Source of the DNA: a virus
Reading direction: 5' to 3' (one strand)
IMG/VR virus record: IMGVR_UViG_3300010392_000328
Location: 1-60,716 of that record
Length of the DNA: 60,716 bases
Shown here one piece after another: positions 6,944 through 14,566 of the stretch (position 1 is the first letter of the stretch; every line of letters begins with the position of its first letter). The position numbers and the translations under genes were made by a program. Under the pieces are notes generated by a model. The model did no database searches. It saw only the letters and a program-made list of their open reading frames with translations, and was not told where the DNA came from.

Positions 6944-7000
6944 CGTTACTAAAAGGAGGATGTGATGACATTCGAAAAAAGAGTAGGTATATAAAAAACA

Positions 7001-7025
7001 GTGGGGCAGGGAAACTTGCCCCCAC
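7001..7025 (+). terminator. Imperfect hairpin after the NAMPT gene
   Basis: GTGGGGCA pairs with TGCCCCCAC with one bulged C. It lies 58 bases after the NAMPT stop and is followed by an AT-rich stretch without a clean T run. A strong Shine-Dalgarno (AAGGAGG, 6953-6959) and a 9-codon ORF (6965-6994) lie between the stop and the hairpin; I do not call that ORF a gene. Confidence 0.45.
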
Positions 7026-7086
7026 ATATTATAGTTAATGATGAGATAAGTTACCTTGAGGTATCTTCAACTACTAAGGACACATT

Positions 7087-7470
7087 ATGGATATTGACCT
7101 GAACACATTCGCAGAACAAAACGAAGAATTAGATAATAAGGCAAGTATGTTGTTCTACGACATCGAAAAGTTAGAACGTCGTTATGGAAACAAGTATAGG
7201 GAACATTATGACTATGATTACTTTGTAATCGACACATGTGGTTATATAAGTTTGAAGGGTAGCTACTATTGGCAAGGTTCAACAGACGAAATTGAATATG
7301 CCGTGACCTTTGATCAGTTTCTTAGCCCAGAAGAGTATATAAAAAAACACGAAGCCGACCTTATAGCCAAAGCCGAAGAAGCCCGAAAAAAGGTAGAAGC
7401 GCAGAAAGCTAAAGAACGCCAAAAAGAATATGAAGAATTCTTGAAACTGAAAGCCAAGTTCGGCGAATAA
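7087..7470 (+). CDS. Hypothetical protein with C-terminal coiled coil
   Basis: 127 aa. The N-terminal half has alternating strands and aromatics (YDYDYFVIDTCGYISLKGSY). Residues about 85-127 are an Ala/Lys/Glu coiled coil (IAKAEEARKKVEAQKAKERQ). AAGGA lies upstream. It is the first gene of a run of small genes reaching to 10.7 kb. No family recognised. Confidence 0.65.
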   Translation: MDIDLNTFAEQNEELDNKASMLFYDIEKLERRYGNKYREHYDYDYFVIDTCGYISLKGSYYWQGSTDEIEYAVTFDQFLSPEEYIKKHEADLIAKAEEARKKVEAQKAKERQKEYEEFLKLKAKFGE

Positions 7471-7471
7471 A

Positions 7472-7648
7472 ATGAATAATTCAGTACAACCAAAATACAA
7501 AAACACTGTTGTCTGTAACCATTGTCATGCAGAATACAACCCAAATTTGAATTGGGTTTCTGGATATTACGAAACAGGAACAACTGGCAATTTCATCGCA
7601 ACTTCAAAAATTGAAAAAGGAAAATGCCCTATTTGCAGGAGAAAATAA
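7472..7648 (+). CDS. Small zinc-ribbon protein
   Basis: 58 aa with two Cys pairs, VVCNHCHAEY near residue 15 and KCPICRRK at the C-terminus, forming a likely zinc ribbon. Its stop overlaps the next start (TAATG). Probably a nucleic-acid- or protein-binding early protein. Confidence 0.65.
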   Translation: MNNSVQPKYKNTVVCNHCHAEYNPNLNWVSGYYETGTTGNFIATSKIEKGKCPICRRK

Positions 7649-7839
7649 TGAAACCTTATATTTGCACAAAAAACGATTGGGATTACGAAGTTATTGATGT
7701 ATTTCTTGTCATTGAAAATATGGATGATATTCATTTAAAAGTATTTGATGACTTTGAATGGCGAGAAGCAGATGAATATGCTAAAACTATGGCATCCGCA
7801 TTGGATATTGAATTTGTTGGAGATAGGACAGATACATGA
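7648..7839 (+). CDS. Hypothetical protein
   Basis: 63 aa from ATG 7648, coupled to the preceding stop; the frame also extends upstream to 7624 inside that gene. Acidic, no motif recognised. Its last codons (VGDRTDT) lie in a 19-bp sequence that recurs at 8090-8108, so its 3' end appears duplicated. Confidence 0.55.
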   Translation: MKPYICTKNDWDYEVIDVFLVIENMDDIHLKVFDDFEWREADEYAKTMASALDIEFVGDRTDT

Positions 7840-7880
7840 ATAATATACACAATGTCTTGATTATATAGAAAGAAAAGAAA

Positions 7881-8084
7881 ATGTTTTATATTAGAGACGA
7901 AGGCGAACCAGTTAAAAACGGATTCAACTTTTATCCGTTAAGTTCAACCAACAGCAGAGGTGTTGTTATCCGTATATGGAAGATTTCTATTTGGATGAGA
8001 TATAGTCTACTAACAAAGAGAATATCCATTAGTTTTAAAAGACAACACAATGATTTGCTTTGTGTCTTAAATAAAAAATGCTAA
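7881..8084 (+). CDS. Hypothetical protein in a segment between direct repeats
   Basis: 67 aa, basic and hydrophobic in the middle (VVIRIWKISIWMRYSLL). The whole ORF lies between two copies of a 19-bp direct repeat (about 7818 and 8090), so it may be an inserted or duplicated segment. The Shine-Dalgarno (AAAGAAAAG) is weak. Confidence 0.45.
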   Translation: MFYIRDEGEPVKNGFNFYPLSSTNSRGVVIRIWKISIWMRYSLLTKRISISFKRQHNDLLCVLNKKC

Positions 8085-8108
8085 AATTCTTGGAGATAGG
8101 ACAGATAC

Positions 8109-8372
8109 GTGACAATTGAAAATATAAAAGCAGGGTTTTGGCAAGTTCAAGACAAAGTTGATAAATCAACTATCCAAAAATTCACAAGTTCATGTGACCG
8201 TGATGATTGCTGTGTCAGTGCCAGAATGATTAGCGAAACAACTTGTATGGGAATATCAGACCATTATTATAAACAGGGTAGATTAATTATCAGCGATCAC
8301 AACAGGCATAAAGTTTCTATGTGTTGTAGTAAATGTTGGCGTCATGAAGTGATGAATAATTATGAAAATTGA
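8109..8372 (+). CDS. Cys-rich hypothetical protein
   Basis: 87 aa with a GTG start at 8109. Seven Cys in SSCDRDDCCV, TTCMG and SMCCSKCW suggest metal binding. GGAGA lies upstream within the repeated 19-bp sequence. It overlaps the next gene by 11 bases. Confidence 0.5.
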   Translation: MTIENIKAGFWQVQDKVDKSTIQKFTSSCDRDDCCVSARMISETTCMGISDHYYKQGRLIISDHNRHKVSMCCSKCWRHEVMNNYEN

Positions 8373-8562
8373 AACAGAAGATTATTTTTGGGAATGCGGC
8401 GATGGTTGCTGCACTCAATACGGAACCTATCTGTATATTGATGGAAAGCTACTGGAAGATCGTGAGTTTAGTAGTTCTGGAGATGCTTATCAGTATGTTC
8501 TAAAAGAAATGCTAGGTCACGAAGTAGATTATATCTACAATGAGGATGAGGATGAAGAATGA
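8362..8562 (+). CDS. Acidic hypothetical protein
   Basis: 66 aa, strongly acidic with an EDEDEE tail and ECGDGCCTQYG near the N-terminus. It overlaps both neighbours, ending in an ATGA junction. Small acidic early proteins sometimes mimic DNA or bind host enzymes. No family recognised. Confidence 0.55.
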   Translation: MKIETEDYFWECGDGCCTQYGTYLYIDGKLLEDREFSSSGDAYQYVLKEMLGHEVDYIYNEDEDEE

Positions 8563-8723
8563 AACCTGATGGAAAATTAATAGCAGAACAACTTGCAAAA
8601 GAATTGGCAAGTGTTCAACCAATGCCTAGTGATTGCTTGAAAAATTTATATGAAGCAAGCAAATCGGAAGATGAACTTAGGAAAGATGGATATGAACCTG
8701 TTAGCGGTTTGGGTCTTATGTGA
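8559..8723 (+). CDS. Hypothetical protein
   Basis: 54 aa, helical (AEQLAKELASVQ). It starts by ATGA overlap with the preceding stop. No motif recognised. Size and spacing fit the array. Confidence 0.5.
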   Translation: MKPDGKLIAEQLAKELASVQPMPSDCLKNLYEASKSEDELRKDGYEPVSGLGLM

Positions 8724-8730
8724 GTAAAAG

Positions 8731-8868
8731 ATGAGTAACAATTGGATAAACTGGCGATTTGGTAAATATCATTTGCAAATCGGACCAGATGAAAGGTTTT
8801 GGATTAGTTTTAGGAAGAACACTTTTTGGGTTTCTCATTCTTATGAGAAATGGTTTGAGAGGTATTAA
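8731..8868 (+). CDS. Hypothetical aromatic-rich protein
   Basis: 45 aa with seven Trp/Tyr-bearing short strands (NNWINWRFGKYHLQIGPDER). It starts 7 bases after the previous stop with a weak Shine-Dalgarno. It probably folds as a small beta sheet. Function unknown. Confidence 0.45.
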   Translation: MSNNWINWRFGKYHLQIGPDERFWISFRKNTFWVSHSYEKWFERY

Positions 8869-9076
8869 ATGAAAATAAAAGCATCAACTACAATTCAACT
8901 ACCAAAATGTATTGACAAATTTCCTACGGAAACTTGGTGCAGAAAAAAGGAAACGTATCCTAACATTCTTTGGACTTTGGACAGCAGAAGATGAATTGTA
9001 TGAAATTCTGTCGGAAGAAATCCGTAATGAAATTGACAAAGAAATTCTTGCAAAGGTGAAAATAAATGAAAACTAA
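8869..9076 (+). pseudogene. Small gene with frameshift
   Basis: From ATG 8869 the frame gives a sensible start (MKIKASTTIQLPKCIDK) and then poor sequence to TGA 8992. A different frame from about 8921 gives a convincing helical tail (FLRKLGAEKRKRILTFFGLW, then EDELYEILSEEIRNEIDKE) ending at TAA 9074-9076. One indel near 8920 would join them. The tail overlaps the next start. Confidence 0.5.
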
Positions 9077-9386
9077 TTGTATTATATGTAAATGCGAAAT
9101 TGACAATTGGGACATTGCCTATCCCGAAAATGAAGCACAAGTTCATCCAATTGGAGGCACTGCATTCCGAACATATGGTCATTATGGTTCTACTATTTTT
9201 GACCCTATGGATGCGACATACCTAGAAGTTGTGTTCTGCGATGATTGCTTGAAAGAAAGATTGGAATATACATATGAAGGTGTCAACCAAAAATACAAAG
9301 CAGAATTGGAGGAACAACGCAAAGAACAAGATGAACTGATAAACTTTATTTTAGAAGAAAGAGAAAATGATGACAACGGTTCGTGA
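9066..9386 (+). CDS. Zinc-ribbon protein
   Basis: 106 aa. NCIICKCEI near residue 6 and VFCDDCLKERLE near residue 58 form a four-Cys zinc site. The C-terminal 35 residues are a charged coiled coil (KAELEEQRKEQDELINFILE). It is probably a small regulatory or scaffolding protein. It overlaps the next gene by 20 bases. Confidence 0.6.
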   Translation: MKTNCIICKCEIDNWDIAYPENEAQVHPIGGTAFRTYGHYGSTIFDPMDATYLEVVFCDDCLKERLEYTYEGVNQKYKAELEEQRKEQDELINFILEERENDDNGS

Positions 9387-9735
9387 ACAAGCAAAGCAAG
9401 AAGCACTGAAAAAACTAGAAGGTCGCAAATCATTGAGAGATGGTATGACATCAGAACAGTTAGATTTTCTTGCGAATTATAACGGTCCTATTGAAGTTGG
9501 GGCAGTTACAAACGCGCACCCACATCATACATCAGAATATGTAGAATGGATGGCAGGGGTTTGGAAAGAAAATTCCGAACGCCAACAATGTAATGTTGCT
9601 TTTGACTTTCTTTCCCCACACAACGGCGAGTACTGGTACAAATGCACCACCTGCGGAGCAAAAGATTGGTTTGCTCGTTACGATCTGCCGTCGAGCAACG
9701 AGCCGATAAAGGGGTGCAAGAATAGTGACTTATGA
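9367..9735 (+). CDS. Hypothetical protein with Cys pair
   Basis: 122 aa. The N-terminal 30 residues are helical, then HPHHTSEYVEWMAGVW and YKCTTCGAKDWF. The CxxC and His cluster may bind a metal. A second ATG directly follows the first (9370). No family recognised. Confidence 0.55.
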   Translation: MMTTVREQAKQEALKKLEGRKSLRDGMTSEQLDFLANYNGPIEVGAVTNAHPHHTSEYVEWMAGVWKENSERQQCNVAFDFLSPHNGEYWYKCTTCGAKDWFARYDLPSSNEPIKGCKNSDL

Positions 9736-10078
9736 TAAGCTTCTCGCATTGGCTCAAAAGCGACGCCAATTAGAAAAAGAAAAACTCCGTAGACATATTG
9801 AAATGGGGTATATCAAAGGAGAGGTGCATCCTAACGGGTCTATATCTTACCAGACTAAACCGAAGGGTATTCGGAATTGGTACGATACTCGCACCCTAAT
9901 AAATCGTGTAGAGAAACGAATGGACATGAATGGGTCATCAGGCGGAGAGAGGTATTGCCCGATCAACGGAAAGTGGCAACTACAGATTCGCGGTAAACAC
10001 ATGCGAAGACTTTTGAAAGCGAGACCGCACTGGAAACAAGTAGGTCGAAAAATAATTGATATGGAGAATGTAAAATGA
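9725..10078 (+). CDS. Basic hypothetical protein
   Basis: 117 aa, GTG start, strongly basic (KRRQLEKEKLRRHIEMGYIK; GKHMRRLLKARPHWKQVGRK), so nucleic-acid binding is plausible. It overlaps both neighbours by a few bases. No domain recognised. Confidence 0.55.
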   Translation: MTYDKLLALAQKRRQLEKEKLRRHIEMGYIKGEVHPNGSISYQTKPKGIRNWYDTRTLINRVEKRMDMNGSSGGERYCPINGKWQLQIRGKHMRRLLKARPHWKQVGRKIIDMENVK

Positions 10079-10371
10079 ATATAGATACAGAAGCGTTTCA
10101 AGAAATAATGTGGGGCGATAACGAAGATTTTAAAGCATTGACCGACACCACAATCGAAGAACAAAGCCGATGGTCAGTTTATAAATCTTGTGTATACAAG
10201 CAGTTGTCTACAGGTAAGCTGTTCGAAGCATACTGGGGCGAAGGCGCGACCGAATATCAAGAAGGCCAATCAGAACCGTGGTCATTAACAGAAGTCGTGC
10301 CTGTAGAAGTTACTGTCACCAAATACAAAACAGCAAAAGACGGTATTCGTTTCGAAGGATACACAGAATGA
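10075..10371 (+). CDS. Hypothetical protein
   Basis: 98 aa, acidic. It contains a run typical of small beta-sandwich phage proteins (YKQLSTGKLFEAYWGEGATE, then VPVEVTVTKYKT). ATGA coupling at both ends. Function unknown. Confidence 0.6.
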   Translation: MNIDTEAFQEIMWGDNEDFKALTDTTIEEQSRWSVYKSCVYKQLSTGKLFEAYWGEGATEYQEGQSEPWSLTEVVPVEVTVTKYKTAKDGIRFEGYTE

Positions 10372-10715
10372 GCAGTAATGTAATGAGCACCGGAATGATG
10401 GTCCCTCTTAATCGTAAGCTAACCGAAGAAGAGCGCGACGACTGGAGCGAAGTTCTTTGGGATCAAAATAGCAATGTAAATTTCAACTACGAAGGGACCA
10501 TGGCGTACACCGACGAAGGCGGTAGCGAATATGGCGTCTACTTCGGCGAGATGACAAGCCTTGATATGTCCAATTTTGATGATCTAAAACAGTTTGGTCT
10601 ATCTATAGTCGAAGATCAAGCTCGACCTTACCGCGAATACTGGTATAACGGAGCAGACTCAGACCACAACATGATGACCCTTGAGGATTTTCTAAAACGA
10701 ACCAAACAAATCTAA
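10368..10715 (+). CDS. Acidic hypothetical protein
   Basis: 115 aa from ATG 10368, coupled to the previous stop; the frame also runs upstream to 10278 inside that gene. Met- and acid-rich, with repeated EYG, FGEM and DMSNFDD segments. It is the last gene before the promoter at 10734. Confidence 0.55.
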   Translation: MSSNVMSTGMMVPLNRKLTEEERDDWSEVLWDQNSNVNFNYEGTMAYTDEGGSEYGVYFGEMTSLDMSNFDDLKQFGLSIVEDQARPYREYWYNGADSDHNMMTLEDFLKRTKQI

Positions 10716-10733
10716 AAAATATTTAGAAAACTA

Positions 10734-10808
10734 TTGACATATCTTGAAGGAGTAGTTACTTTCATACTATAGACAAAAGAGGTCAAGTATGGATTTCACT
10801 ACTCCTTC
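10734..10808 (+). promoter_or_regulatory. Sigma70-type promoter with long-range inverted repeat
   Basis: TTGACA (10734-10739), 17-bp spacer, TACTTT (10757-10762). A perfect 11-bp inverted repeat joins GAAGGAGTAGT in the spacer (10746-10756) to ACTACTCCTTC in codons 4-7 of the HNH gene (10798-10808). The loop of 41 bases holds the RBS and start codon. Only read-through RNA would contain both arms. Confidence 0.6.
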
Positions 10809-11337
10809 TATCATCACAGATGAACCGTCAAAACAGCCATACATTGAAGAATACGGAAAAGTTATGTGTGCTGATCTAGCATTTAAGCAAGCGAAGAAAG
10901 TGCACCTACGTACTCGCCTAGCAGAAGCACAAAATTGGAAGTGTTGTTTCTGTGGCGTCGAAATGATGCAACATCCCAAACAACGAAACAGTGCTACTAT
11001 CGAACATGTGACGCCGCGTTCACAAGGTGGGGCGAATTCAGAAGAAAACTACGCCATTTCTTGCTACACTTGTAACCACAATCGCGGCGATCTTGATTGG
11101 CAAATTTTCATGGATCGTAAACATGAAGTGACCCAAAAAGAAAAAAACAAGCGACAACGTGATATGGAAAAACGCCTCGAAAAGTGGTTGAAAAAAGCAC
11201 ATAAACATGCAGAACTTGATTGGAAAATCAACGATGTTGTTCAGTGTTTTGACGACTGGTTGAACACTCTGAAACTAGGCAAATACAAGGATCAATTCAT
11301 GCAGATGCTTGACGAATCTGGTGTGAAATATACTTGA
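10789..11337 (+). CDS. HNH endonuclease
   Basis: 182 aa. The HNH fold is clear: zinc-binding CCFCG at 52-56, IEHVTPRSQGG with the catalytic His at 73, and SCYTCNHNRG at 91-100. A Lys/Arg-rich helix follows (about 115-145). The early-type position, own promoter and lack of NUMOD repeats suit either a free-standing homing nuclease or a host-DNA nuclease. No neighbour appears interrupted. GAGGT serves as a modest Shine-Dalgarno. Confidence 0.82.
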   Translation: MDFTTPSIITDEPSKQPYIEEYGKVMCADLAFKQAKKVHLRTRLAEAQNWKCCFCGVEMMQHPKQRNSATIEHVTPRSQGGANSEENYAISCYTCNHNRGDLDWQIFMDRKHEVTQKEKNKRQRDMEKRLEKWLKKAHKHAELDWKINDVVQCFDDWLNTLKLGKYKDQFMQMLDESGVKYT

Positions 11338-11362
11338 CATTCGAGCGTCTTTGTAATATCAC
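11334..11362 (+). promoter_or_regulatory. Sigma70-type promoter
   Basis: TTGACA (11334-11339), 17-bp spacer, TATCAC (11357-11362), with an overlapping TAATAT at 11354. The -35 overlaps the HNH stop codon. It would drive the genes at 11393-12421. Only a 6-bp AATATC/GATATT pairing reaches the next start. Confidence 0.5.
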
Positions 11363-11392
11363 GTATGTATGTAAAAAGAAGGTACGATATTT

Positions 11393-11569
11393 ATGTACAA
11401 AGTTAAATACTACTTCGCAACTGGCCGTACGATCACAACCAAATACACTACTGCTAAGCGAGCAAAGCAAGCTGCTATAGAGGAAGTAGAAAGCGGCAAG
11501 TTCGTTAAAGCAGAGTACCTCGGTAAAACCAAACACAAAGCCTGGTGCCCTCGCCAGCACATCGCTTGA
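11393..11569 (+). CDS. Small basic protein
   Basis: 58 aa (MYKVKYYFATGRTITTKYTT), basic, with a strand-strand-helix pattern (AKRAKQAAIEEVESGKFVKA). AAGAAGG lies upstream and the promoter at 11334 is close. Short basic early proteins often bind nucleic acid. No family recognised. Confidence 0.6.
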   Translation: MYKVKYYFATGRTITTKYTTAKRAKQAAIEEVESGKFVKAEYLGKTKHKAWCPRQHIA

Positions 11570-11582
11570 TAGGAGAATGATT

Positions 11583-11858
11583 ATGTCCTTAGATCCCAAC
11601 TATAAAGAAGTGTCTATTTGGGTTGACCGCACCACATATAATGGATATATGGTGTTTGACCATCTAGGAAGTTTCGTTATCACTCAAGATGTGACAAAAG
11701 CAATTGCGTGGGCATTGGATAGGTCAAAAATCATCGGAAGTAGCGAATCCGTCAAAGTGTATTACATAGGCACCGTGGGGCAATACGCAGAAAACCCCGG
11801 TGAGCGGTTTTCGGAACCTTACGATTGGGAGCGCGGTGCTCGAGAGTTGATGGGGTAA
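11583..11858 (+). CDS. Hypothetical protein
   Basis: 91 aa. I start at ATG 11583 because AGGAG at 11571-11575 is spaced correctly for it; ATG 11577 is too close. It is a mixed alpha/beta protein (VSIWVDRTTYNGYMVFDHLG). No motif recognised. Confidence 0.6.
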   Translation: MSLDPNYKEVSIWVDRTTYNGYMVFDHLGSFVITQDVTKAIAWALDRSKIIGSSESVKVYYIGTVGQYAENPGERFSEPYDWERGARELMG

Positions 11859-11872
11859 TTATGGAGCATACC

Positions 11873-12421
11873 ATGGAAGAAGACAAAATCGAGTTTGAAG
11901 AAAATTCGGAACCGATTGAACCAAAAGATTACTTCAATGATCTGAAAGAAAAGATTACTGACGTACAACTGGAGCAACTCGAACGTAACCGAGAATTTCT
12001 CGCAAAAGAGTTGAAGAAGGCGCATTTGATGGGTCAGAAAAACCTGACCCATCAGGCATCTTTCATGTGGGAAATTCTCGAAAAGGAAATGATCCTACAT
12101 GCGACCGGCATTCGCAAATATGTACACCGACAAGATGTTGTGAAACTTATTGATAACGTTTCTCCTAAAAATTCGGTCAAAATTGTCGAGCTGGAAAACT
12201 ACCCTCGATCTATTCCGGACGAGAATATGGAAGATATCATCAAAGCTCAAGATTTGGGATTGTTTGATGTTCTTCTAGTTTTGTATACCGACTTGACCGA
12301 TGAAGAAGTGAATACACCAGAACAAAAAGAATTTGCAGCACGCAATCGTGATCCTGTTGTTTTTGGTATGTTCGTCGAAGATAAAATTAACCTAAACCTC
12401 CAAGAACCAGAGGAATATTGA
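11873..12421 (+). CDS. Hypothetical conserved-looking phage protein
   Basis: 182 aa from ATG 11873, preceded by GGAG at 11863; ATG 11861 is an alternative giving four more residues. It is acidic and helical in the first half. The second half has well-formed segments (NYPRSIPDENMEDIIKAQDL, then LFDVLLVLYTDLTDEE) that look conserved. It is probably soluble. I do not recognise the family. It lies just upstream of the homing-endonuclease insertion. Confidence 0.6.
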   Translation: MEEDKIEFEENSEPIEPKDYFNDLKEKITDVQLEQLERNREFLAKELKKAHLMGQKNLTHQASFMWEILEKEMILHATGIRKYVHRQDVVKLIDNVSPKNSVKIVELENYPRSIPDENMEDIIKAQDLGLFDVLLVLYTDLTDEEVNTPEQKEFAARNRDPVVFGMFVEDKINLNLQEPEEY

Positions 12422-12446
12422 TAATGGAAAAACTAGAGTTCGTTCT

Positions 12447-13260
12447 TTACGATCTATTCAAACGCCCTTTATTCCACCCGTCTGGTATAGGGTTATCAAC
12501 TTCAACTAATAGTTCTTTATCTTTACCGTTATTAACCCATACTCTCTTTACTTTCTTTTTAAATAGACCTTCTTTCCAACCTTTTGGTGGCATATCATCT
12601 ATCGGAATTCTTTTGTTTATTTTTCCGTTATTGATGAATCTTGTTTTTGGTTCTTTTTTTTGTCATCCCCTTATAAAAACCAATAGGTATATCATCTTCT
12701 TTTGATATGTAAAAATTTTCGAAACCGTTTGTGATGCAAATTTTATTTTCTGTCCCCGAATAACCGTTTTTTCTTATTTTATTTTTATGTTCATCGGATA
12801 AAACTCTACCTCTCATTTTTCGGATTGTCTTTTTTTCATTGCATTTGTGCGTTTCTTACCTTTATTGCCTTCTGATATTTTTCTTTTATGTTCTTCTGAT
12901 TTAGGAACACCCTTCCTTCTTATAGACATTCTTTTTTTTACTTTCTTCTGATAATATTGGAAAGTCGTTATTGTGTCGGTTATAAAAACTTTCGTTATAT
13001 TTTGCATTCACTTTATTCAAAAATTTTGTTTCGTATGCTTTCGTATCATCAGCAGTTTGAAATATCTTTATTTTTCTTATGATAAATGCTGACAATCCAT
13101 GTTTTCCAACTATTCTATTGATTATTATCGAAGACGTTTTATACCCCGAATCTACCATGAATTTTTGGGGGTCTGCATCACGCCCCCATTTCGCACCAGC
13201 ATAATACATGCCATTACGAATATCTTGAATGACATAAAAGTAAGGTTGATAAATAGTCAT
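12447..13260 (-). pseudogene. GIY-YIG homing endonuclease with NUMOD3 repeats, three frameshifts
   Basis: Read right to left, the start at 13260 gives a GIY-YIG domain (FYVIQDIRNGMYYAGAKWG). NUMOD3 DNA-binding repeats follow (SEEHKRKISEGNKGKK and SDEHKNKIRK), then NG...IP.GW repeats to TAA at 12447. The frame is broken three times, each inside a run of A on the coding strand: T8 at 12932-12939, T7 at 12830-12836 and T8 at 12654-12661 on the plus strand. Shifts of -1, +1 and -1 restore one continuous protein of about 270 aa. It has its own late-type promoter (13328) and splits a plus-strand gene between two copies of AAAACTAG. It is either decayed or affected by homopolymer errors. Confidence 0.8.
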
Positions 13261-13327
13261 AGCTGTAACTCCTTTGTTGTTATAGAGTAGTTGGGATGCC
13301 TGCCAAAAAATCCGCGAACTACGCTTT

Positions 13328-13335
13328 TATTTATA
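13328..13335 (-). promoter_or_regulatory. T4-type late promoter for the homing endonuclease
   Basis: TATTTATA on the plus strand reads TATAAATA on the minus strand, 68 bases upstream of the endonuclease start at 13260. It lies directly beside the AAAACTAG boundary at 13336, so it appears to belong to the mobile element. Confidence 0.6.
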
Positions 13336-13343
13336 AAAACTAG

Positions 13344-13598
13344 TATTTTATCACAGATTGGGAAGACGAGTTTTGTGACTTGACTTTCACTAAAATGCTC
13401 GATAAAATGTCAGAAATAGGCATCAAAAACCCAGAAAAAACCATTACGGTTGATATTGACCAAATCAATAGTATTGTTGTCAATTCAAAACAAGAAGTAG
13501 ATAAAGTCGATCTTCGTGGTTCTGGCGTTTTTATCCCACAGAACAAACAAAAGAAAACATTTGTGTCTTGGATAAAAGGATTTTTCAAAAATGTCTAA
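13344..13598 (+). pseudogene. 3' part of a small gene split by the homing endonuclease
   Basis: The open frame reads DWEDEFCDLTFTKMLDKMSE and on to a basic tail ending KGFFKNV. The 5' piece appears to be ATG 12424 (MEKL...) with AAAACTAG at 12429-12436; the same octamer recurs at 13336-13343. Joining the pieces at AAAACTAG and removing one T gives MEKLVFITDWEDEFCDLTF, a natural protein start. A short product could still start at TTG 13380 or ATG 13395. Function unknown. Confidence 0.55.
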
Positions 13599-13848
13599 AA
13601 TTCCATATGAGAAAATATCTGATGGTTACTGCGGCTTTTATTACAAACAAGTCGTACTGACAGGAAAATGCAAAACCATCACTGGTGGGCCAATCCACCA
13701 AAACGGGACGAATTACAGGCAAGTGCAAAGATTTTTATTTAGAATGCCGATTTGGAAATCATGGGTTTGTTCGAATAAAATTTGTTTCTTCGAAGAAACA
13801 AAAGAAAAGATTTACGATTGTTCGTGCGGAGAAGAAAATGACTCCTGA
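13591..13848 (+). CDS. Hypothetical protein, probably frameshifted
   Basis: 85 aa as read, starting inside the previous gene end. The N-terminal half (MSKIPYEKISDGYCGFYYKQ) looks natural. From about 13715 another frame gives a better protein (TGKCKDFYLECRFGNHGFVR, then FVSSKKQKKRFTIVRAEKK) that runs in frame into the next gene start. I suspect one indel between 13680 and 13725. Possibly a Cys-containing metal-binding protein. Confidence 0.45.
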   Translation: MSKIPYEKISDGYCGFYYKQVVLTGKCKTITGGPIHQNGTNYRQVQRFLFRMPIWKSWVCSNKICFFEETKEKIYDCSCGEENDS

Positions 13849-14275
13849 TAATGATAAGACCCTACGGGGTCTTTTTCACCACCATAAAATTGGAGTTGAT
13901 GAATGGAACGATCGTCGTGATTATCGCCTTCAATATGAGAAGCAATTTTCTTTAAACGGAAAAGGAAATTTTAGAAATCAAATGGTAGATTTCCTAATCG
14001 CGAATTCTCGTGAAGTCACTATTGTTGAAGATGATCCAAGGTATAAGCAAAACGAAGAAGACTATATCATGTCTTTGGGGAAATATTTTCATGAAAGCAA
14101 AATATACCAATCAATGCGTTACATATGGTCATTCGGGATGTGCCGCGATGAAGATGGCAATTTTACTACATGTGATTGTTGTGGAAGGCAGTTGAACGTT
14201 TTCAACACAACAGGTTATGGGATGTGCGATAGTTGCGAATTAGAAAAAAATATAGAATTAAGCAATATGATATAA
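13838..14275 (+). CDS. Hypothetical protein with C-terminal zinc ribbon
   Basis: 145 aa from ATG 13838 (GGAGAAG upstream). The C-terminus has TTCDCCGRQLN and GYGMCDSCELE, a clear CxxC...CxxC zinc ribbon. The N-terminal 100 residues are charged and helical. It may be a small regulator or nucleic-acid-binding protein. No family recognised. Confidence 0.6.
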   Translation: MTPDNDKTLRGLFHHHKIGVDEWNDRRDYRLQYEKQFSLNGKGNFRNQMVDFLIANSREVTIVEDDPRYKQNEEDYIMSLGKYFHESKIYQSMRYIWSFGMCRDEDGNFTTCDCCGRQLNVFNTTGYGMCDSCELEKNIELSNMI

Positions 14276-14287
14276 GATGAGGTAAAA

Positions 14288-14566
14288 ATGGAGAAACCAA
14301 ACATAGATGATATGACACGTCAAGTTATTTCATGGCGGGGAGAGAATCCACATACAAATGACTTTGAAAAATTTATCAACACACCAAGAGAAGATTTGAT
14401 TATTTACCATTCAACTCTTGGAAGATATATCCGCAACTATTTTAGTTTGTGGTCATACAAACACACACCAGAATTAGTAAATGGGGTAGATGTGTCTCCA
14501 AATCATCCAGACGCTATCAGTATGCGTGTCATCGAAAAGGTTTGGGAGCATTTCCAAAATGTATGA
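14288..14566 (+). CDS. Hypothetical protein
   Basis: 92 aa, helical, with Trp and Tyr (LGRYIRNYFSLWSYKHTPEL). AGGTAAAA upstream is a weak ribosome-binding site. It overlaps the next start by 8 bases. No motif recognised. Confidence 0.55.
   Translation: MEKPNIDDMTRQVISWRGENPHTNDFEKFINTPREDLIIYHSTLGRYIRNYFSLWSYKHTPELVNGVDVSPNHPDAISMRVIEKVWEHFQNV

Noticed and set aside
6965-6994. 9-codon ORF after the NAMPT gene with a strong AAGGAGG
   Set aside because: Too short to support as a gene. It could be the remnant of a longer gene shifted in its A6 run, but no convincing continuation was found.
12418-12705. Plus-strand hydrophobic ORF that looks like a membrane protein
   Set aside because: It is the complement of the C-terminal repeats of the minus-strand GIY-YIG gene. 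Only its first codons (from 12424) are likely real, as the 5' piece of the split gene.
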